Made by a program: the position numbers and the translations under genes. This document shows, piece by piece, positions 55,791 through 64,000 of a stretch of 64,000 bases of DNA. The stretch is from Immersiella caudata (Eukaryota; Ascomycota; Sordariomycetes; Sordariales; Lasiosphaeriaceae). Position 1 is the stretch's first letter. Every line of letters begins with the position of its first letter. The notes below the pieces were generated by a model. It saw only the letters and a list, made by a program, of their open reading frames with translations. It was not told the DNA's origin and ran no database searches. Where the stretch lies: contig JAULSU010000005.1 of the NCBI GenBank assembly GCA_030512335.1, positions 992,001 through 1,056,000 on the forward strand, in the 5' to 3' direction.

Positions 55791-58700
55791 ATTACCTCCG
55801 CCCTATTTGCACACCGGCACCTCACCCCGGTGTTCTCTCTGGTTTCTTTGCCTCACCGTCCCCCTTCCACGGGGCACGGCACATCAGATACACAACCGCC
55901 CAGGAGCCAGCATGTACGATAGGTCTCTTTTGGCAGTCTGGGTCGTCGTCTTTACCGAGGCTTTTCAGCCTCATGTCGATAAACAGTCGGGAGCAGTCCC
56001 GCGCGTGGTGGCCGTCGTTTTTTTCACGTCGTTCAAAGATACCCCAAGGACGCGCACACGATACCAACATGCAGTGAAACTGCAAGGGATAACAGGATTT
56101 CAAAAGTCGGGATTAGATTTGCTCGTTCGAGCGCATGTGCTCACGAGCGGTGGGATTTCTGCTGCATTTCTGTGCAATGGAAGATGTATGGGGGAATGGT
56201 GATGGGTTGGGCTTCATACTCGGTCTGCCTCACTATGTCCCCCCCATAATGGCATATCGGTATGGATTTTCGGAGGATTTTATTATTTGGTCAAACTGTT
56301 TGGTCTTTGAGAGGACAGCGCAGGGCGTGGAGGAGCCTCGTTGATCGTTTCTACTGTTCACTGCGGTTCGGACATTTACGAAGAGCCGTCTTTTCCTTCT
56401 CAATTTCCTTATCCGTGGGTCTCACTGGATGGATATACCCCCTTTTTCGCGAGTTCACGGGTTGGATAAGACGGAGGGGATATAGAACAGTCGTAGCAAT
56501 TATTAGAAGGAATCTTGGGATTATTTTCAACGTCTGCTCATGGCTGGATGTGCGATGTGATTTGGGCTGCGTGACGCCGAAAATGTGCCCGCATTCGTGC
56601 CCAACCCAAACAACACATTCCAGCCCCGCGGTGTTGTGAATAAGACAATAATAGTGATAATAAAAAAACTACACTTTCAGTCTTGTGCATCAGCCGTCGA
56701 CGCGAATATTCTCCCGGTGCAAGCTTAACCCTAGATCCAAGCCCTAAAACGTTGTTTCGATTTCCTTATGTGGTCTGTGGTTCTGCTTGGTCTCGCAATG
56801 AGACGCAAAAGTCTAATTTCCCATCCCCCACACCTCACAATCGCACAACGTAGGCACCCCCATCCACGACTGCGCGTCACGAAATTGGGGGTTTCTCAGT
56901 GCTTGTGTAATGCGTAAAAGGGTCCTCCATATCAATTTTGTCCTCTACTTGCTACGGACGGACAAGATTAGGGAGGGCAAACTGGCTGGCTGAAAATTCG
57001 CCGAGGGGATGTTGTGCCACGCCTTTTTTTTCTTCTTCTTCTCGGGGCTAATTCTCCCTGTGCAGCGCTTCTGTGCCTCCTTTTCCCATCCCACCATCAC
57101 CGCCGCCGCCGTCGCGGGGGTGCGGTTTTATCGCTCCCCCTTTTCTTACTGCTTGACGCCACGTTGCGAGAAAGAAAAAACTTCAGAGGGGATCACAGAC
57201 TCTGGCGGATCAAGGGAGTAAAGGCGAGAGGACACACAGTGTCGGCCGACGGTGCTTGTCCCGAAATGACCGTCCGGGCCGTGTAGGTGTCCCGGGCTCA
57301 CTGTCGCTCGCAAACCTGTGCGATGGGGCGCTAGGCAGTTGCATTCGTGTTCCCGCCGATGGGGTCTGACAACCTCTCGTCATCCTGGTGCGACGGAATG
57401 GCAAACGGATTTCGTCACTTGTAATAGTTCACGGTGTAAATGCAACCTGCAGCGGTGGGCAACAGCATCTCGCCGACAGCCTATGGATTCAGGGGTGATG
57501 GTAAGAAGTTTCGAGTTCGCGCACAAAACACGGTGCTGATTGGTCGATGCCGGCCGCTTCCATACCTACCAACAGTAGGGCACTGAATCTTGCTACTCGA
57601 CTTTGGTGATGCACGGACTGAGGTCGTCACAGTCTCTCCGGCTGGTAGAGCCTATGACAGATGGGACGGGTTCTAGATTGAAACGCTGGAAAGAAGGAAT
57701 TTTCTTGCCGGCGTTCGATGGCTTGCAGTAGTCGTCCGTGGACGGGAACGAGGAGTGCTGTGACGCGACTCTCCTTTGCGTGTGCGGCGCGGCCGCCGAC
57801 ATGGGACGAACATGGGACCCGAGCGCAGAGCAAAGCGGTGCCAGTGTGCCTTGAGTCGATATTCAGGGCCGCACCACCAACGAGCCGACGCCCAGCAGAT
57901 GGAACTCTGGAAATGCCAAAGGTTTGCTTGGATCCCAGTGAAAATTCTTCATCGGCTGCCTATTTGCCAGTTTCCCATATTTGCCCGGGACGGAAGGACG
58001 AAGCTGCGGCACGGTCCATCAAACCGGGCGGTTGACTTCGCGTGGAAAATCGGCTCCCCAGCAATCAAAAATTCTCTGCCACGCTGGGCTCCAAGCATTC
58101 CCGGCCACCCTTTCGTGCGCTCCTCCAAGGCTTCTCGCGAGGCGCGTAGCCCGTCCCTCCATTTACCGTCTGGTCGCCGCCTCCGCGATGCGCCCGAAGA
58201 GGCCGACGGAAGGGGAAAACGAAAAAGAGTTTTGCGAATACTGTGCGGTCCGGAACCAAGTTTGGTGAGACAAGAGGGGGGTGTGCGTTCAACACACCGG
58301 CTGAAACGTCTAGAAAGGCCCGGGCGACATCCTGATCCCCGACCACTGCACGAGACGACCTCGGTGTGGCACACTCACCTTGGCTCCCCAAGAGCACCAA
58401 AGCGAGCCGTGCCTCAGCGATTGGACGAGGAACGCCATCACACCCCTTCCCGCCTCTCATTTGGCAGGAGAGTCCCAGCCAGCAAGGTCGAAGGAAATTG
58501 AGACAGCCTCGCGCAAGAAGCAGGGTGCACGGCGCCGTGCGGTAAATATCCTCTCATCCATCGCGCCGAGTCGCCGCCCTTGCCGTCAGTGTCGAGGAAA
58601 AAAGGGTCTGCTGCGAGCGCCGTTCGTCGCAACGGCATTCGCAGGGCCAAACCGGCGACGGAAACAAGCGCAGCGACTCAAACACAGACCACCAGCATCA

Positions 58701-60828
58701 ACAGATCTACGAATCGTCATGCTGGATCCTTCCAGCCCTACAACTTTTGAGTTGGATCGCTTTCCGGGCGGTTTGGGGGTTTGGGGTTTTGAAATGCCCA
58801 ATGACAGCGCTATCGCCTGGCGCCCGCAATTGTGATACTGTGCGGCTATCAGCCACCAGCGCCTGTTAGCGCTTCTAGCGGGCGTCATATCACCACTATA
58901 GCACCCGCCCTGCCCTGTGAGTGGTCGTCTCCTCAACTTCCCACGTTTTTCTTCTGTGTCGACCATGATTTGCAGCAGCGCAGCGGCAGTTGGGCGGGCC
59001 CGCTTCAGAGGCCAGCCTCAGCAGCAGGGCAATCTGCAAACTACTTGGGCGCTGCAGTATTCTACAGCACACTTGTTCGGCAGACAACCCCGTTGGTGGC
59101 CTTGCTGCGATGGCTTCCAAACACGGCAGACGGTCTTCACTTTCCACTGGCCCCCTCAGCAAGTGCACAAGGTCCGTACCTACTAGCGGCTGCGGGATGC
59201 ATGAAGCAAACGGGATCTCCTGCGAAGAGCGAAGCAAACCGTCCGTCCTCGTCGCCCAGAGATGATTGCTCCTGTGGTGTTCCCGCTCGCCCAGCCCTGC
59301 GCAGTCAGGGCGAGGAACTTGTGCCATGGATGATACAGTGCTGAAGAACGCACACGCCCCTCCTTACCGTACAAACGCTGCAAGCGTAGTGTCTGGTACG
59401 CTAGGAACTTGTCGCCCGAGCTCGCGGTTTGTTTTACTGGCAATCTTGGTGGTGTCTTCATTTATCCTGCATTTCAATCCTGGTCTCACCCTTTTTACTG
59501 TTCATGGCTCTCACGCGAGGAGGCCACATGGGCGTGCAGGCCGGGCCCTTTTCTCGGCTGGGTGATCCGGTTAAAGGACGTCGAGGCCTGTCTCCTTCCC
59601 GTCCAGTGTCGGCAAGGCGAGACGGTTTGTTTGCGCGGAAGGGGGCGGAGACAGGCGTCCTGTAACGGGGCGGCCCTCGATGGGACTTTTGCGCCCACGG
59701 TGGGTGGAGTTGCGGCAGTCAGGATGAGGCGCGGGCGGCGTCGATTCTTGGATGAAGATTGTGGTTTGAAGATGGGGTTCGAGGTTGACTGATGGGCCGA
59801 CTCTGGGGTCGCGGGTGGCTTGGGCTAGCTTCGTGTCACTCCGGGAGTTGGGGGATTATCTGCCGGGCAGCGTTGGAAAGGTACGCTGTGGGGGCTACGC
59901 GGCCTTTACGGCTTTTACGGCAATCAACAAAAGGCATTCACGATATCAAGGCATCTATTACTGCCTGGGATTTTAGAGAGTCAAAAGCGGTTCAACTTGG
60001 GACAGATGACCCAACAGCGGGAAGCAGTCTTGGTGGGACGGGATACTGGCAATATGCTGATGTCTGCCAGCTTTCCACTCAGCGACAATTGTCAGCTCAG
60101 ATTGGGGAGGTCGGTTGATCGCCCTCTCAAGCGAGGTTTATTCCCGCCAGAAGAGGTGCAGTGATATTTCTTCGGTGAACTTCGGTGCAGTTCGAAGCAC
60201 TCTGGGAGACGGGAACGTCAAGAGCGACGGCCGTGGTGAGCGGAGGTGACGACGCCACCACACCTTCGATATTTACACGCCTTGTCGGTTTGACAGCTAT
60301 GCTCACGGGGCCCCTATTTGTTTCCACTTTGCGATGTCTCGGCCCGGAGAACAGAAGCCGGCCCTCATCAAGCATCAGCGGTGGCCGCCGTGATCGAGGG
60401 CGTGACCACCAACTCCATGCGACACGTGAAAGAGGAGCAGGGCGAGCATCCCCACACTCTGCGCCCTCCCAGTGTGCTGGGTGCGATGGTTGGTTCGCAG
60501 GACCCTATGTTTCACTTCTCTTTACGTGGTGAGGTCTCACTCGTCAGGGGTAAATGATACGTTGTGTTCTTGATGGCTCCATGTGATACTGACTATCTTC
60601 CCGTCTCATCGGTTTCGAGAAGATAATCGCAAGATAACAGGCAATAGTCACGATCTTGGATATGCTTCAGTTGACAGTTCACGACCTCTGGTGGTGATGA
60701 TCTTGCATCAGCTGCTTGACGCCTTCACATAGATTGCGACGACTCCAACTTGCTTCACAGCCACCAGTTCGCTGCAAGATGTGCACACAAGATCGATCAC
60801 TGCTATAAACATCGCTGTGATGTAACCG

Positions 60829-60868
60829 ACACACACACACACGCACGCACGCACACACACAGACACAC
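60829..60868. repeat. CA-rich microsatellite with CG-containing variants
   Basis: (AC)n interrupted by ACGC units, then AGACACAC. A simple-sequence tract in non-coding DNA. Confidence 0.9.
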
Positions 60869-62540
60869 TCAGCCCAGTGAATGTCACCACGCCCAACAAG
60901 GATAGTGGTGGTGTGCACTCTATCACGAATAGACTAGACGAGCCCAGTGCGTCGTCGTTCACATCCCAAAACTGGATCTGGTGCTCGGAGTCAAGCCAAG
61001 GCCATACCACGTCCAGATTAATACTGCGTGTGGTATGGAGGGGATGACGGGCGGTTAGCTCACACAGCGTGCCATGACGTGCAGGTCGGCCAACCCCAGA
61101 TCAGAAAAGGGAACGGGGGGGCACGGCCAATCACGACAGCGTTCACGCGCAGTGCACGGCGTTTCTCGTGCGGAACGGCTGCGAATCGGGGAGTTTTTCT
61201 TGCGCGAGGTCAAGCAACCAGCCAAGTTGCCTGCCGTTGGCCCGGTCAGACCGGTGCACACCTCTGCTCGCTGTCGGGGTTGAGATCCGTTATGAGAAGC
61301 TGAGTAAGTTGGGAGGTTGGTCAGCTATGAGCGAGTCGGGATGTTTGATGGCATGGCGATTGAGCTCTATGTCTTTTTATCCATGGATGAGAGTCATGAT
61401 GCAAAGTTGGCGAGTGTCTACTATGGAGATATCGAGCCTCGGTCAGTGACGACCCCCGCTGTGGTGAGAGGAAAAGATGGTGTTGAGGGGTGGGAAAACC
61501 ACGCACCACGCACGTTTTGATCAATCATCGCTTCGGTCTTCTAGAACGAGATAGCGTCAACCTTACGCGCTTCTGAACCTGCTGACCACATTCCCGATGC
61601 ACCCACTACATTCTCTGGGCTCGTTAGATAGCAAAAGGACGGAGGCTGGGGATTGCACGGAGTGCGCTGCAGCGTCGCACAACGCTTCAAGGTTTTGAAC
61701 GACCTGCCCTCTCCCAAGAGCCCTGAAAAGCAGTGTGCGCTTATTTTTAGGGGGAGCGGACAGGCAGTGAGAAGTAAGAACCCTCTTTTCTGCTGCCTGA
61801 GGCCAGGTAACCGCATTAGGGCTTGCTGCTCGTGGTGGTGGCTGTCGTCGTGCATCTCTCCCGACGCCAAAACGCAGGCCAAGCTTCAATGATTAGGTGA
61901 TGGGGCTTCCGAAAACGTGCTGAACGGTCCTCTGTTCCTCTGGCACTGTGAGGGCGAGGTTGTAACGACACGCCCCTCCATCCTTGATGCGATGGTCACT
62001 CCATTATCCGCACTCACCAGGGAGCCTGGGGCGGGCAGGCTCGCTCACTGCATTTTTGGACTGGGAAGCAGGCAAACCTGGCTGTGTGGCTTTCTTTCTC
62101 CGTGGATTCCTTCTTCTGTCGAGTCGATACTACCGGGACCATCGTATCTGGCTGCTTACCTTATAATATAGGAGTCCCAGGATTTGGAACCGCATCATGA
62201 CGGGATACGGTATCCTCGGCCTGACAGCTGCTGACACGCCATCCTTCCCTTCCCCGAGTCGGCCGAAGGATCCCTCGGCTGCTCGGTGCGCATCGCAATG
62301 CCATTCCCGAGTAGCAGCGAAATGTGTCAAGTGTCAATCCATCCGCGGCGAGACTCGGCGGCCCGAGCACCGACGGGATGGTGATGGGCGCTTCGTTGGT
62401 AGCGCGTCGTGGGGTAACTTCCCCGCCCGCCGAACGAGAGCACCCCGACCCCTCTCCCGCCCTTCCGCCGCCCGGCTGATGCGGTGCGATGTCGACATGC
62501 TGGGACGTGCGCCCCGTTCAAGTGGCATTTGTGTAATGTA

Positions 62541-62620
62541 GGCACGTAGGCACGTAGGCACGTAGGCACGTAGGCACGTAGGCACGTAGGCACGTAGGCA
62601 CGTAGGCACGTAGGCACGTA
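62541..62620. repeat. (GGCACGTA)10 perfect tandem array
   Basis: Ten perfect 8-bp units in a row, flanked by GTA on the left and GGGAAGG on the right. Frames through it give artificial AYVPTCLR repeats. The unit contains CACGTA, one base from an E-box. Confidence 0.95.
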
Positions 62621-64000
62621 GGGAAGGCAGGCAGATGTAAATGTGATGGTGTTGATTGCGCGCCTACATACCTACCTGAAGCAGGTCTCAATCGGAAGCC
62701 TGCAGCTGAAAAGCAAACATCGCGAGCTGGAGGGTGGCCTCAGGTCTCAGCTTGGAGGAGCCAAACCGGTGATAGAGGCGCTAAAAAGAAAAGGTTGGCC
62801 GAGACAGCAGGGCTTGAGTATCCGCTGATGACCAGGCGCAATGCGCGGCCAACAGATCGCAGCGGCAGCGGGAACGGATCGTGCCCATCAACTGGTGAGA
62901 CGAAAAAGCCGGGGCTGGGTTCTGTACGACTCCATCTCAGCTGACGGGATGGGCCCGATGACAGGCTCGCGTTGCTTCCTTGCTCGAGGAAGAGAAGAGC
63001 TGGACGAGAAGTACCGTCAGCAACATCCAATCCGTCGCCCCATTGTCATCTTTTCGTAAACGCAAACCCCGGCGCAGACCAGAGAATCGCATCGCATCGC
63101 ATAGACCATAATCTCTGCGCTAATCACCTGCTCATCATATGCCGTCCAAGCAATCCGCTCCGCATTGCGCTCAGCAGTGCCCGGTCCCCGGCGATAGCGA
63201 CAAAACTGCTGACCTGAGCTGGGCGCATCCGCCCGGCTTTCCTTCTCCTTTTTGCGACGGTGAAGACCCCTCTCGCTGATGAGGGAAACCCCTGTCTCCC
63301 TGTCGCAGTTCAGTTATCGCGGGGCGGGTCCAACACCGATGACGTCGGGCGGAGAGCGAACCCCTCCAGATCCCAGATCCAGGAAGGGGAGGGGGTGTGC
63401 AATGCCAAATCCCAAAACCCATTCCACAGTTTGAGATACTGTCTATCCTTTGCTAGAGAAAACGATAAGCGAGAAAAGTCCAAAGCAAGAAAAAACCAGT
63501 TCCTCATCTTTTTTGTTTTTCGCTTCTTTTCCTGAGGTAAAGGAAAGAGGAACAAGCCGCGCGCATTACGTCAAAACCACAATCTCCACGCGAATGGCGG
63601 GGGGTGGATGGCGGGGTGCCCTACCCTATCCATCCGCGCTTCGCGACAACCTGAAGACAATCACCAGGCCACTGAGCAATGCCCATCAAGACAAGACACA
63701 ACAAACCCAACCCCTCGCCCAGCCAACACCAATCGATCCTCTCCCAAACCCATCCCGGGCCCATCCCCACGATTACGATCTGCCGTCCGTCGGGTCCCCA
63801 TCCCATCCCGTCGGGCGACCACTAACAATCTCCCCCATCGCAAATTTGCATGTGGGTGTGCGCCGCTGGGCTGCCACGCCGGGCACCGCCGCCAATGCCA
63901 GCGTCCCTAGACGAGGCGCGCCGTGTGGCCGGGAGGGGTGTGTAGGGCAGCAATGGGGCATTCAGTCCATTGAGGTTTGACTGCGGGTAGCATCAGGGTC

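Larger units (their letters stand above)
55791..64000. other. about 8.2-kb gene-poor region
   Basis: No supported coding sequence. The first 800 bp hold the 3' UTR of the preceding gene. The rest has only short overlapping frames with Arg/Pro/Ser-rich translations, plus a CA microsatellite and an 8-bp tandem array. The last kilobase, pyrimidine-rich, may be the promoter of a gene beyond the window. Confidence 0.55.

Noticed and set aside
62541..62620. CRISPR-like direct repeat
   Set aside because: Contiguous 8-bp units with no spacers in a eukaryotic genome; a simple satellite.

Overview
The window is nuclear DNA of a filamentous ascomycete (Pezizomycotina), most likely a Sordariomycete. Evidence: compact genes with 48-75 nt GT-AG introns and CTAAC/CTGAC-type branch points; a homocitrate synthase of the fungal alpha-aminoadipate lysine pathway; a DAL5-type permease; a fungal cytochrome P450; a TFIIH subunit Tfb2; and several protein families seen mainly in ascomycetes. 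The species cannot be named from the sequence alone. Gene models below were spliced by hand from reading-frame continuity and splice motifs.

Layout. 0-3.1 kb: a small coiled-coil/TM protein, a shredded carotenoid-oxygenase pseudogene and a VOC/glyoxalase-fold gene. 6.3-13 kb: an allantoate-permease-type MFS transporter, a 230-bp fold-back MITE, a seven-TM protein with an octapeptide-repeat tail, and another multi-TM protein. 13.4-19 kb: a copper amine oxidase with GATA sites upstream, an eight-exon PaaI/ACOT13-type thioesterase, and TFB2 divergent from it. 19.6-30.1 kb: two conserved-type unknowns, a TANGO2 (NRDE) homologue, homocitrate synthase (11 exons, one of only 8 nt), and a DUF8035-type RS/RD-rich protein. 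30.3-35 kb: a G22 tract, an intron-containing tRNA-Leu(UAG), an F-box/LRR-like gene carrying a frameshift, and a small secreted Cys-containing protein with an acidic/Trp tail. 36.7-45.1 kb: a head-to-head pair of membrane-protein genes, one fusing a chymotrypsin-like GDCGSW domain to a multi-TM ectodomain protein; an APH/choline-kinase-type phosphotransferase; and a cytochrome P450.

From 45.1 to 64 kb the gene density collapses. One convincing gene (54.5-55.8 kb, a conserved unknown often labelled vegetative cell wall protein gp1-like) sits between about 9.4 kb and 8.2 kb with no recognisable coding sequence. An (GGCACGTA)10 array and a CA repeat lie in the last part.

There is no classic secondary-metabolite cluster, CRISPR array or operon. 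Housekeeping genes (TFB2, homocitrate synthase, TANGO2, tRNA) are interspersed with accessory genes and decaying relics. The most unusual items are the protease-like/TM fusion with its divergent TM partner, the 7TM octapeptide tail, the MITE, and the broken carotenoid oxygenase and F-box genes.
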